11,734 nucleotides of DNA, taken from assembly GCA_020024815.1 (NCBI GenBank), contig JAHHTE010000051.1, positions 1 through 11,734 of the forward strand, in the 5' to 3' direction. The notes under the pieces are model-generated. The model ran no database searches. It was not told where the DNA came from and worked only from the letters and a program-made list of their open reading frames with translations. This DNA is from Mailhella sp. Lineage in GTDB: Bacteria > Desulfobacterota > Desulfovibrionia > Desulfovibrionales > Desulfovibrionaceae. Positions within the stretch are counted from its first letter, which is position 1. Every line of letters begins with the position of its first letter. The translations under genes and the position numbers were made by a program. Below are positions 1 through 7,177 of this stretch, in pieces.

Positions 1-42
1 GGTAAAAAAACACCAACTCTTTTGCATACAAAAGAGTTGGTG
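1..42 (-). terminator. Intrinsic terminator, minus strand
   Basis: A perfect 13-bp inverted repeat (11-23 CACCAACTCTTTT with 30-42) encloses the 6-base loop GCATAC. Read on the minus strand, the stem is followed at once by seven T (bases 10 to 4), the classic rho-independent layout. On the plus strand the stem is followed by GATTAAAAAG, so no U-tract exists there. It probably ends the transcript of the minus-strand transporter gene, as the second of two hairpins after its stop codon. Confidence 0.75.
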
Positions 43-66
43 GATTAAAAAGTTTTGGGGGAGAGT

Positions 67-102
67 ATGAGAGGGGAACTTTTTCAAAAGTTCCCCTCTC
101 AT
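67..102. terminator. Long perfect hairpin just after the transporter stop codon
   Basis: Bases 67-83 (ATGAGAGGGGAACTTTT) pair perfectly with 86-102, giving a stem of up to 17 bp whose tip must open slightly to form a loop. It lies 21 bases past the transporter stop codon. No immediate U-tract follows on either strand: on the minus strand the next T-run is about 10-16 bases on (CCCCCAAAACTTTTT), and on the plus strand T7 begins 9 bases on. It could pause or attenuate transcription, protect the 3' end of the mRNA, or act with the hairpin at 11-42 as a tandem terminator. The flanking AAAGTTTTGGGG plus a G-rich hairpin recalls a dispersed terminator-like element common after genes in Desulfovibrionaceae. 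That resemblance is from memory only. Confidence 0.55.
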
Positions 103-123
103 AAAAATAATTTTTTTAGAAAA

Positions 124-1731
124 TTAGTCTTGAGTATGGCATATAACCTGTGTCATTTTTTTAGCTCTGTAACACATGTGTTCAATAGCTCCAACAGCAT
201 CAAGGAAAGAAAGGCTTATGGTTGAGTTACAAATACCATCAGCAAGTCTATTTACGTGTAAATGACGAATTTCTGTTTCCATTGCACGAACTTCAACTGC
301 AAGTTCTGTGAGTTGTGCTGCCATTTCTTTTGCTCTTTCAGGAGGTAAGGTAATATTTTGAATAGCAATTTCAACAGCTGTATTTGCTTTATCAAACATT
401 CTTTTTAGTTCTTCAAGAGCTTGGGCAGAGAATTCACTATTTAAACTACGTTTTTTATCCCAAATATGGAAAAGCATTTTACATTTATCCCCAATACGTT
501 CCATATCTCCAGCACTACTTACATAAGAATGTAAACGAACTAATTCTTTATCTGTTACACCAGCACGCATAAGTTTTTGAGAATAATCTTGAATTTCGAT
601 ATGGAATTTATCAAGATTTCCTTCTAGAGATAAAAGCTCTTCTTTTGAAATTTCTCCATGATGAAAATAAAGTTCTTCAATTTTATCAATAGTGGAAAGA
701 AGAGTTGCTCCCATAGTGAGACATTCATTTTTAACAGCATCAACAGCGACTGCAGGAGTGAATTCAATAAGTTTTGGATCAAGATAAGATTTTGGTCTTT
801 CTGGTTTACGAGGATTAGGAATAATAGTTGTAATAAGTTTAGCAAATAAACCAACAAAAGGTAAGAAAATTAATGTATTACAAATATTGAAAAATGTATG
901 TGCATTAGCAATTTGGTGTCCAATGGTATCAGCACTAGCTCTAATAGTATCTATATATACAGGCATGAGTGGAAGGAAAATGCAAACGCCTATAACGTTA
1001 AATAAAACGTGTGCAAGACAAGCTTGTTTAGCATACCGGCATGTACCAAGAGAAGCTAAAACAGCAGTAATTGTAGTACCAATATTATCTCCTAAAATAA
1101 TAGGAATAGCAGCTTCAAGAGGTAGAAGACCTTGCATACCTAAAGCAATGGTAAGACCAACAGTTGCAGAACTTGATTGAATGAGTAACGTAAGAACAGT
1201 TCCAGCTAAAACACCTAAAAAAGGATTATGTGAAAAAGCAAGAAATAGATCTTCACGAGTACGCAAAACGTCCATAGATTGTTCCATTGTTTGCATACCA
1301 ACAAAAAGCAAGCCAAAGCCAAAAAGCCCACTTCCTAAATTTTTTTGGTGATTAGTTTTACCAAAAAGTTGAAGTAATGAGCCAAGAATTATAAATAAAT
1401 AACAATAATCTTTTATTTTAAAGGCAATAATTTGACCTGTAACAGTAGTACCAATATTAGCACCCATAATAACGCCAATAGCTTGTTTTAATGTCATAAG
1501 CCCAGCGTCAACAAAACTAACTGTCATAACAGTTGTTGCACTACTACTTTGGATTAAAACAGTTACAAGTGTACCAACCAAAACACCAAGAACAGGAGTT
1601 CTTGTGAGCATACCAATAAGATTTTGTAAACTATTACCAGCCAAAAGTTGTAAAGATTCACTAATTAGCTTAATGGAATAAAGAAAAATTCCAACACCAC
1701 CAATTAGTTGTAAAGCATTAAGAAATGTCAT
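124..1731 (-). CDS. Na+/phosphate cotransporter family protein with PhoU-like C-terminal domain
   Basis: This 535-aa inner-membrane protein belongs to the NptA/YjbB-type Na/Pi cotransporter family, whose members move phosphate coupled to sodium. Two internally repeated membrane halves are visible. Each carries a QSSSAT signature (residues 61-66 and 185-190) and a downstream NIGTT loop (GANIGTT 90-96, GDNIGTT 214-220). AH-x-x-FN occurs at 240-245 and 277-282. About eight or nine hydrophobic segments lie between residues 5 and 303. Residues ~325-535 are soluble and helical, like PhoU; the first metal-binding-type motif is intact (E411-xxx-D415 in DMERIGD), while the equivalent in the second half (E517-HMC-Y521) lacks the Asp. 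The start is supported by a CGGAGT ribosome-binding site six bases or so upstream on the minus strand. The gene is divergent from cheB and probably monocistronic. Some family members export rather than import phosphate, so direction and substrate are not settled. Confidence 0.9.
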   Translation of the reverse strand: MTFLNALQLIGGVGIFLYSIKLISESLQLLAGNSLQNLIGMLTRTPVLGVLVGTLVTVLIQSSSATTVMTVSFVDAGLMTLKQAIGVIMGANIGTTVTGQIIAFKIKDYCYLFIILGSLLQLFGKTNHQKNLGSGLFGFGLLFVGMQTMEQSMDVLRTREDLFLAFSHNPFLGVLAGTVLTLLIQSSSATVGLTIALGMQGLLPLEAAIPIILGDNIGTTITAVLASLGTCRYAKQACLAHVLFNVIGVCIFLPLMPVYIDTIRASADTIGHQIANAHTFFNICNTLIFLPFVGLFAKLITTIIPNPRKPERPKSYLDPKLIEFTPAVAVDAVKNECLTMGATLLSTIDKIEELYFHHGEISKEELLSLEGNLDKFHIEIQDYSQKLMRAGVTDKELVRLHSYVSSAGDMERIGDKCKMLFHIWDKKRSLNSEFSAQALEELKRMFDKANTAVEIAIQNITLPPERAKEMAAQLTELAVEVRAMETEIRHLHVNRLADGICNSTISLSFLDAVGAIEHMCYRAKKMTQVICHTQD

Positions 1732-1950
1732 GCATACTCCGAGTTTTTTACTCGTTTTGTATAGTTATAAAAGGCAATTATCCATTTTTGGATAGGTTTA
1801 TTATCTCTTGCCTTAATGCACTATAAATATAAATAGAGCAAGCATTATTTTTTAAAAATTTAAGATAAAAATTTTATAAAATAAAAGATACTTAAACAAC
1901 TATATAAAAAGTATAATTATTCTTCATTGATTATGGTTGACTTTTTACGT

Positions 1951-1979
1951 TTAACGATATAAAAATTGAGTGTTATAAC
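1951..1979 (+). promoter_or_regulatory. Candidate housekeeping promoter for cheB
   Basis: TTAACG (1951-1956, 4 of 6 to the -35 consensus) and TATAAC (1974-1979, 5 of 6 to the -10 consensus) are spaced by 17 bases, which would start transcription near 1986 and leave a ~43-base leader. An alternative pair is TTGACT (1937-1942) with TATAAA (1958-1963) at a short 15-base spacing. Chance -10-like hexamers are common in such AT-rich DNA, so neither choice is firm. Confidence 0.35.
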
Positions 1980-1996
1980 AATATAAGAAATATTGT
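1978..1996. repeat. 7-bp dyad at the predicted cheB transcription start
   Basis: ACAATAT (1978-1984) is the perfect reverse complement of ATATTGT (1990-1996), separated by AAGAA. It overlaps the end of the candidate -10 element and the predicted start point, a position suited to a repressor operator. As RNA it would be only a weak A/U hairpin. AT-rich sequence makes chance palindromes likely. Confidence 0.3.
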
Positions 1997-2028
1997 ATGC
2001 TTTAGTTTACATTGACTAAGGGGATAAT

Positions 2029-3183
2029 ATGATTAAAGTAGTGGTTATTGATGATTCGGTTTTTATGAGAAATTCGCTTACTCGTATGCTGACATCTGAT
2101 CCTGAAATTGAAGTTGTAGGTCATGCTGGAGATGGTATAGAGGGTTTAGAAAAAATTAAAGAATTAAATCCCGATATTATTACTTTAGATATTGAAATGC
2201 CTAGAATGGATGGCTTACAAATGCTAGAAAAGCTTATGAGCACAAATCCTAAGCCTGTTCTTATGATTAGTTCACTTAGCTTTGAAGGTGCAGAAGCTAC
2301 ACTTAAAGCCCTCGATTTAGGGGCATTAGACTATATGCCAAAATATGTTGAAGGAACAACTGTTTTTGCTGTTGCACAAAAAGAACTTACAGAAAAAATT
2401 AAATCTTTATCTAAAAAGAATGCAACTGTTCGTTTTTTAGCTGCAAGATTAAAAAGTAGACCAAAAACATTTACTAATTCTCCTTCAGTATCAAGTTCAA
2501 CAAGTCTTACATCTAAAATAGCAAAACCAATGGGTTCAACTATTGGAGCAGCACATTCTAGTGTTTCAAGTCAGGCTAAAAAACAAGAATTAACTATGCC
2601 TCCTGGTCAGCCAAAAAGAGATATTGTTGCCATTGGTGTTTCAACTGGTGGGCCACCAGCTGTTCAACAAGTGCTTTCTGCTTTACCTGAAAATTTTCCT
2701 GCATGTATTTTAATTGCACAGCACATGCCTGCTGCTTTTACGGGTGCTTTTGCTAAGCGTTTAGATAGCTTATGTAAGATAAAAGTAAAAGAAGCAGAAA
2801 CAGGGGATATGTTAGTTCCAGGTGTTGCCTATGTATGTCCGGGCGGACAACATATAAGTCTTGATGTTCATGGTGCTATGCCTCATATTAAGATTTCTCC
2901 AGAACCTTCCACTGAACTTTATAAACCATCTGCTAGCATTTTAAATAAAAGTGTTTCTATTATGGCAAATAAAGTTGTTGGTCTTACAATGACTGGTATG
3001 GGAAGTGATGGGTGCGAAGGAACAAAAGTGCTTAAAAGCAAAGGTGGGTATATTTTGGCACAAAGTGAAGAAACTTGTGTTGTGTATGGTATGCCACGTG
3101 CTGTTGTTGAAGCAAAATTAGCACATGAAATTGTAGATTTAGATGATATTGCTGAGTCTTTAATTAAAGCTCTATATAAATAG
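2029..3183 (+). CDS. cheB: CheB, chemotaxis response regulator protein-glutamate methylesterase
   Basis: This 384-aa cytoplasmic enzyme removes methyl groups from (and deamidates) chemoreceptor glutamates when phosphorylated by CheA. Residues 1-~125 are a complete receiver domain: acidic pair D8-D9, phosphoacceptor D54 (LDIEMPRMDG), S81/S82 at the switch position and K105. Residues ~130-195 are a Ser/Thr/Lys-rich linker, longer than in Escherichia coli CheB and probably flexible. Residues ~197-384 are the esterase domain with the expected triad: S205 in GVSTGG, H232 in QHMP and D327 in TGMGSDG. Nothing essential is missing. The start is supported by AAGGGG five bases upstream and by the receiver beginning at residue 2. 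It heads a compact operon, 17 bases ahead of the HEAT-repeat gene and upstream of cheR, the enzyme it opposes. Confidence 0.96.
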   Translation: MIKVVVIDDSVFMRNSLTRMLTSDPEIEVVGHAGDGIEGLEKIKELNPDIITLDIEMPRMDGLQMLEKLMSTNPKPVLMISSLSFEGAEATLKALDLGALDYMPKYVEGTTVFAVAQKELTEKIKSLSKKNATVRFLAARLKSRPKTFTNSPSVSSSTSLTSKIAKPMGSTIGAAHSSVSSQAKKQELTMPPGQPKRDIVAIGVSTGGPPAVQQVLSALPENFPACILIAQHMPAAFTGAFAKRLDSLCKIKVKEAETGDMLVPGVAYVCPGGQHISLDVHGAMPHIKISPEPSTELYKPSASILNKSVSIMANKVVGLTMTGMGSDGCEGTKVLKSKGGYILAQSEETCVVYGMPRAVVEAKLAHEIVDLDDIAESLIKALYK

Positions 3184-3200
3184 CCTGTTGGAGTTCTCGT

Positions 3201-5168
3201 ATGACTGATGATCAAACTGAAAAGGTTCAAGCACCAATGTCAGAACAAGAAATTTTGCAAGGACTAGTTTCTGATGATTCACTTTTAGTGCGTCAAGCTG
3301 CATTTGAAGCTGCAAATCAAGGATTGAAAAGTGCTTTGCCTTTACTTGTTTCTTTGTTTGAAAGTTCAAGTGTAGGAATTCAAGAAGCTGTTGAAGTTGC
3401 TGTTCGTAAAATTCGTGGGGAAGATGCTGTTCGATTAATTATTCCTATTTTGCGATGTGAAGATGCAACTGTGCGTAACATATCTATGGATATTTTACGT
3501 GAAATAGCAGAAGATGATGTTCAAGCAATGATTGATCTTGTTTATGATGAAGATCCAGATATTCGGATTTTTGCAACAGATATTTTGGGATCAATTAAAA
3601 ATGCAAGTGTAGTTCAAGCTCTTAGTGAGGCTTTATTACATGACCCTGAAGTAAATGTTCGTTATCAAGCAGCTATTAGTTTGGGAGAAATTAAAGATCC
3701 AAAATCAGTGGACGCATTGAAACAATCTATTAAAGATGAAGAATGGGTTCAATACGCTGCTATTGGTGCATTGGCTAAAATTCGTGATACACATAGTGTT
3801 GATATTTTATTGCAAGCATTAGATAGCGTATCTCCTTTGGTTGTTTCAATTATTATTGAAGCATTAGGTGATATTGGTAGTGTTAAAGCTGTTCCTCGTT
3901 TATTAGAGTTTTTAACAAAATGTGAAGGTCCATTACGTATTAAAGTATTAAAAGCTATTATTCAAACATTAGGACCTAATGCACTTAATCTTTTGGGAGC
4001 ACAACAATTAGTTGTTTTCCAAGAGTATATGATTGAAGCTTTACAAGAAAAAGATGAAGAAGTTTTGATGGTTGTTCTTTCAGGTCTTGCGTCAGCAGGT
4101 ATGAATCCAGCAGCAACAAAAGCTATCTTAGAACTTGGTAAACGTGTTGATCCTGATGTGCAATTAGAACTTTTACATAAAATTATAGATACATTAAAAG
4201 AAATTGGCTATAATGAAGAATTAGAATTAGCTCTTATGAGTGATAATGAAATGATTCGTAAGCTAGCCATTGAAACATGTGGAAGTATTGAAGGAAAAGC
4301 AGGACGCTTTGTGCTTAAAAGACATTTTGAAAAAATGAGCACAGAAGATAAAATTCGTTCAATTGAATTATTATCTTTGAGTTCTGATGAACACGATATT
4401 CCATTTTTTGTTAACTATTTAGAAAATAGTCAAGAAGCAAAAGTTATTTGTCCTTCTTTGCGTTTTCTTGGTGTAAAACAAAAACATGTAGAATCAGCAC
4501 CATTAATGCTTAAGTTTTTAGAAAGTGAAGATTCTTCTATTCGTGAGGCAGCACTTGAGGCTTGTCTTGCTCTTGAAGATGAAGATACTATTTATAAAAT
4601 TACAGCATTTAAAAATAGTGAACGTGCAGATATGAGAAAAATTGCTGTTTATACAATGGGTTATATTAATGCAGAATTTTTCTTTGAAGATTTAGCAATA
4701 GCAATGGACGATACTGATGCATTAGTTCGTAAAACAGCTATTGAAGCTATTGGTTATGGTCTTCCAGAATCTGAAGCAAAAAATAAAATGCTTATTTTTG
4801 CAATGCAAGATGAAGATAAAGATGTTCGCCTTAGCACTGTTGGTATTATGAGTGAGCAATTAAATGAGGAACTTATTCCTTCTTTACTTACTGCTTTATC
4901 AGATACTGATGATTGGGTAAAAATGAGAACTCTTGAAGTTCTTGGTTTATATAAAGTTGACAGTGCAGTTCCAATGATTGTGGAAATGATTCCAAAGTCA
5001 GAACAACTTGTTAAGTTGAAAATTGTTGAAACACTAGCTCTTATTGGTGGTGATCAAGCTTTTCAAGCATTACTTGGACTTGTAGCTAGTGATAATGCAG
5101 AAATTCAACATGTAGCACAAGTAGCAATGGAATCCATTACACACGAGTTAGGAGTGGGTAATGAGTAA
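3201..5168 (+). CDS. HEAT-repeat protein of the chemosensory operon
   Basis: This 655-aa soluble, acidic protein has no signal peptide or membrane segment. From about residue 25 to 648 it is built almost wholly of HEAT (PBS-lyase-like) helical repeats of ~31-37 aa, roughly eighteen by eye. Clear examples of the D-x-x-[VI]-R-x-x-A-x-x-x-[LI]-G-x-I pattern start near residues 118, 149, 208, 348, 443, 505, 538 and 570. Such solenoids bind proteins; no catalytic motif is visible. A GGAG seven bases upstream of the ATG supports the start. Its stop codon overlaps the cheR start by 8 bases, implying translational coupling, and cheB ends 17 bases upstream. From memory, the HEAT-repeat protein Cpc7 of Myxococcus xanthus acts with the response regulator CheY7, a precedent for HEAT proteins as chemosensory partners. 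The function here is unproven: scaffold, CheR tether or pathway output. Confidence 0.88.
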   Translation: MTDDQTEKVQAPMSEQEILQGLVSDDSLLVRQAAFEAANQGLKSALPLLVSLFESSSVGIQEAVEVAVRKIRGEDAVRLIIPILRCEDATVRNISMDILREIAEDDVQAMIDLVYDEDPDIRIFATDILGSIKNASVVQALSEALLHDPEVNVRYQAAISLGEIKDPKSVDALKQSIKDEEWVQYAAIGALAKIRDTHSVDILLQALDSVSPLVVSIIIEALGDIGSVKAVPRLLEFLTKCEGPLRIKVLKAIIQTLGPNALNLLGAQQLVVFQEYMIEALQEKDEEVLMVVLSGLASAGMNPAATKAILELGKRVDPDVQLELLHKIIDTLKEIGYNEELELALMSDNEMIRKLAIETCGSIEGKAGRFVLKRHFEKMSTEDKIRSIELLSLSSDEHDIPFFVNYLENSQEAKVICPSLRFLGVKQKHVESAPLMLKFLESEDSSIREAALEACLALEDEDTIYKITAFKNSERADMRKIAVYTMGYINAEFFFEDLAIAMDDTDALVRKTAIEAIGYGLPESEAKNKMLIFAMQDEDKDVRLSTVGIMSEQLNEELIPSLLTALSDTDDWVKMRTLEVLGLYKVDSAVPMIVEMIPKSEQLVKLKIVETLALIGGDQAFQALLGLVASDNAEIQHVAQVAMESITHELGVGNE

Positions 5169-6633
5169 TTTTAATGATCCAAATAGAAAAAGTTTTAGTT
5201 CAATGTTTGGAACAAAAGCACCTAATGCTACTACAAGTGTAAGTTCTGCTACAACTACAAGTACAACAGGACAGCAAGCACGTGGTTCTTTTTTTAGTCA
5301 ATTTGTAAATGATAATAAAGATAAACAAAGTTCTTCTTTAATAAAGCCTGTTGATAAACCAACAATTTTTGCTCGTCCACAAACGCAAGCAACATCTTCA
5401 CAACCTTCTCAAAATTCAAGTTTACTTCGTAAAAGTAATGTTACAATTCCTTTTGATTTGAGTAAACTTACATTAGAAGAGAAGATAGCAATTTTAGAAA
5501 AAATTAATGCTGAAATTGAAAATGAAGTAAAAGCAGAAAAAAGAACTCTTAGTCCAACAACTAATCGTCTTACAACAACTGGAACAACAATTTCACAAAC
5601 ACAAGCACCACAAAGAATAAGTGTTACACAATTGTTTCGTTCTACTGTTACAAGTCAGACAGAACGTGAACCTGCTAAATCTTTATTTGCAAATAGAACA
5701 ACAAGTAATACTGGCTTATTAGCTAATAATGCTCAAGCATCACGTCCTCCATTGGCTCGTCGTGCAGCTGGTGGGTCTGAAATTGGTTCAGCTGATATTA
5801 AAATTTCTAATGAAGAATTTATCATTTTACGTGATTTTCTTTATGAACAATGTGGTATTTTTGTTGGTGAAAACAGAAAATACCTTATGGAAAACCGTCT
5901 AAGTTCTCGTTTACGTGAACTTGGATTGCATAATTTCAGTGAATATCATAATTATTTGCGTTATGATAAAAATAAGACAGCGGAATTAAATGAGTTGTTT
6001 ATTAATATGACAACAAATGAAACAAGCTTTTTCCGTAATAATATTCAACTTGATATTTTCCGTGATAAAGTTCTTGCTAAGATTATTGCAGAACAAAGAG
6101 CTAAAGGTGATAAACGTATAAATATTTGGTCTGCAGGTTGTTCTAGTGGGGAAGAACCATATACTATTGCTATTATTCTTCTTGATTTACTTAAAGGTGA
6201 AATTAATGATTGGAAGATAAAAATTACTGCAAACGATTTATCTCCTGCAATGTTAGCAATAGCAAGACGTGGTGTATATTCTGAATATGCACTTAGAACA
6301 ACACCTCCAGAAATTATAGAAAAATATTTTGTAAAAGAAGGTAAACATTATAAAATTATACCTGCTGCACAACGTTTAGTACAGTTTGGACAAATTAACT
6401 TAGCACGTGCTGATCAATTAGCAAAAGTAGAAAAATCACATGTTGTTTTTTGTCGTAACGTTATTATTTATTTTGATGATGCAATGAAAAAACATGTTAT
6501 TAATGCTTTTTATGATAATTTATTACCAGGTGGCTATCTTCTTATTGGTCATTCTGAATCCTTACATAATATTAGTAGGACATTTAAACCAGAGCATCAT
6601 CCTGGAGCTATTATATATTGTAAACAAAAATAA
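5161..6633 (+). CDS. cheR: CheR, chemoreceptor glutamate methyltransferase with long disordered N-terminus
   Basis: CheR transfers methyl groups from S-adenosylmethionine to receptor glutamates, raising CheA activity. The catalytic part is residues ~212-490, the usual CheR size. It has an N-terminal helical subdomain, TNETSFFRN (285-293), the AdoMet-binding segment WSAGCSSGEEPYTIAI (323-338), the acidic AdoMet-loop NDL (358-360), CRNVIIYFD (431-439) and GHSESL (463-468). All key motifs look intact. The first ~210 residues are unusual: Ser/Thr/Gln/Asn-rich and apparently disordered, apart from a charged probable helix or coiled coil at ~98-128. They also contain four similar short motifs, SMFGT (14), SQFVN (46), QLFRS (157) and SLFAN (174). 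The start at 5161 has GGAG six bases upstream and overlaps the HEAT gene end. A shorter start is unlikely, because the reading frame is intact and of similar composition throughout. Confidence 0.94.
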   Translation: MSNFNDPNRKSFSSMFGTKAPNATTSVSSATTTSTTGQQARGSFFSQFVNDNKDKQSSSLIKPVDKPTIFARPQTQATSSQPSQNSSLLRKSNVTIPFDLSKLTLEEKIAILEKINAEIENEVKAEKRTLSPTTNRLTTTGTTISQTQAPQRISVTQLFRSTVTSQTEREPAKSLFANRTTSNTGLLANNAQASRPPLARRAAGGSEIGSADIKISNEEFIILRDFLYEQCGIFVGENRKYLMENRLSSRLRELGLHNFSEYHNYLRYDKNKTAELNELFINMTTNETSFFRNNIQLDIFRDKVLAKIIAEQRAKGDKRINIWSAGCSSGEEPYTIAIILLDLLKGEINDWKIKITANDLSPAMLAIARRGVYSEYALRTTPPEIIEKYFVKEGKHYKIIPAAQRLVQFGQINLARADQLAKVEKSHVVFCRNVIIYFDDAMKKHVINAFYDNLLPGGYLLIGHSESLHNISRTFKPEHHPGAIIYCKQK

Positions 6634-6651
6634 TTTATTTTATTGCATGCT

Positions 6652-6675
6652 AGATTAAACTTGCTTAATCTTTTT
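6652..6675 (+). terminator. Weak intrinsic terminator after cheR
   Basis: AGATTAA (6652-6658) pairs with TTAATCT (6665-6671) around the loop ACTTGC, and the stem runs into TTTTT (6671-6675). The geometry is right, but the stem is only 7 bp with two G-C pairs, so termination would be partial. It lies about 18 bases past the cheR stop codon and just upstream of the sigma-28-like promoter, which fits a boundary between two transcripts with some read-through. Confidence 0.45.
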
Positions 6676-6683
6676 GATAAGAC

Positions 6684-6710
6684 TAAAGATATTTTATGGG
6701 TTGCCGTAAA
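6684..6710 (+). promoter_or_regulatory. Candidate sigma-28 (FliA) promoter for cheY-cheA
   Basis: TAAAGATA (6684-6691), an 11-base spacer, then GCCGTAAA (6703-6710) matches the known FliA consensus TAAAGTTT-N11-GCCGATAA at 6 of 8 positions in each half, with exact spacing. The best-conserved cores, TAAA and GCCG, are perfect. GCCG is rare in such AT-rich intergenic DNA, which makes a chance match less likely. Transcription would start near 6717, giving a ~63-base leader before cheY. FliA-type sigma factors drive late flagellar and chemotaxis genes, so this links cheY-cheA to the motility regulon. Not experimentally shown. Confidence 0.6.
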
Positions 6711-6779
6711 GTTATTTAAGTAAAATTAAGTATGCTCTAAAGATTAAAGAAAACAATCTTACAGAAGCGTAGGTACTGT

Positions 6780-7151
6780 ATGAGTAATAAAACTATTTTG
6801 GTTGTTGATGACTCAAAAACTATTAGAAATCTTGTTGCCTTTATTTTAAAAGCTGAAGGAATGAAGGTAGAAACCGCAGAAAACGGTATTGATGGATTAG
6901 AAAAACTTTATTGTACTCCTGAAATAGATCTTATTTTGACTGACATCAATATGCCAAGAATGGATGGTTTTTCATTTATTGCAGCAGTGCGTGAACAAGA
7001 TGCATATAAAGATATTCCAATTATTATTTTATCCACAGAAGGTGGTGAAGATGATATTCAAAGAGGCATTAGTTTGGGTGCTAATCTTTATATGGTAAAA
7101 CCAGCACAACCAGAAAGAATGGTTAGAAATATTAAAATGTTATTAGGATAG
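6780..7151 (+). CDS. cheY: CheY-type single-domain response regulator
   Basis: This 123-aa stand-alone receiver domain has the full catalytic set: acidic pair D10-D11, phosphoacceptor D55 (LTDINMPRMDG), S85 at the switch Thr/Ser position (ILSTEGG), aromatic switch Y104 and K107 (MVKP). No output domain follows, so signalling must be by direct binding to a partner, usually the flagellar switch protein FliM. CheA, 26 bases downstream, is the expected phosphodonor. The residue after K-P is Ala rather than the usual Phe, a minor departure. The ribosome-binding site (AGG at 6771-6773) is weak, but the start is fixed by the receiver fold beginning at residue 4. Because no CheZ or CheC lies nearby, dephosphorylation would rely on other loci, on autohydrolysis, or on CheB as a phosphate sink. 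It is likely transcribed with cheA from the sigma-28-like promoter. Confidence 0.94.
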   Translation: MSNKTILVVDDSKTIRNLVAFILKAEGMKVETAENGIDGLEKLYCTPEIDLILTDINMPRMDGFSFIAAVREQDAYKDIPIIILSTEGGEDDIQRGISLGANLYMVKPAQPERMVRNIKMLLG

Positions 7152-7177
7152 TTGACTTTTTCCTATAAGGTGGTTGT

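Larger units (their letters stand above)
1732..2028. promoter_or_regulatory. Divergent AT-rich intergenic region between transporter and cheB
   Basis: This 297-base region separates two genes transcribed away from each other, so it should hold promoters for both. On the transporter side, two short perfect hairpins sit in the likely leader: 1779-1794 (TATCCA, loop TTTT, TGGATA) and 1740-1754 (CGAGT, loop TTTTT, ACTCG), the latter abutting the transporter ribosome-binding site. On the cheB side there is a candidate sigma-70-type promoter and a dyad (separate entries). I see no convincing Pho box, no RNA gene and no open reading frame with a plausible product. Confidence 0.6.

Noticed and set aside
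887..1180. 97-codon plus-strand frame opposite the transporter
   Set aside because: Shadow of the transporter coding sequence, which has clear family motifs in the same stretch.
1934..1960. Possible sigma-28 promoter before cheB (AACGATAT)
   Set aside because: Only 5 of 8 -10 positions match, the GC pair of GCCG is missing, and the -35 position reads TGGTTGAC instead of TAAA.
1732..2028. Riboswitch, tRNA or small RNA in the divergent gap
   Set aside because: No cloverleaf, no conserved riboswitch core and no stem long enough; only short AT-rich dyads.
7152..7170. TTGACT followed by TATAAG between cheY and cheA
   Set aside because: Spacing is only 7 bases, far too short for a promoter; the gap is best explained as a ribosome-binding leader inside one operon.
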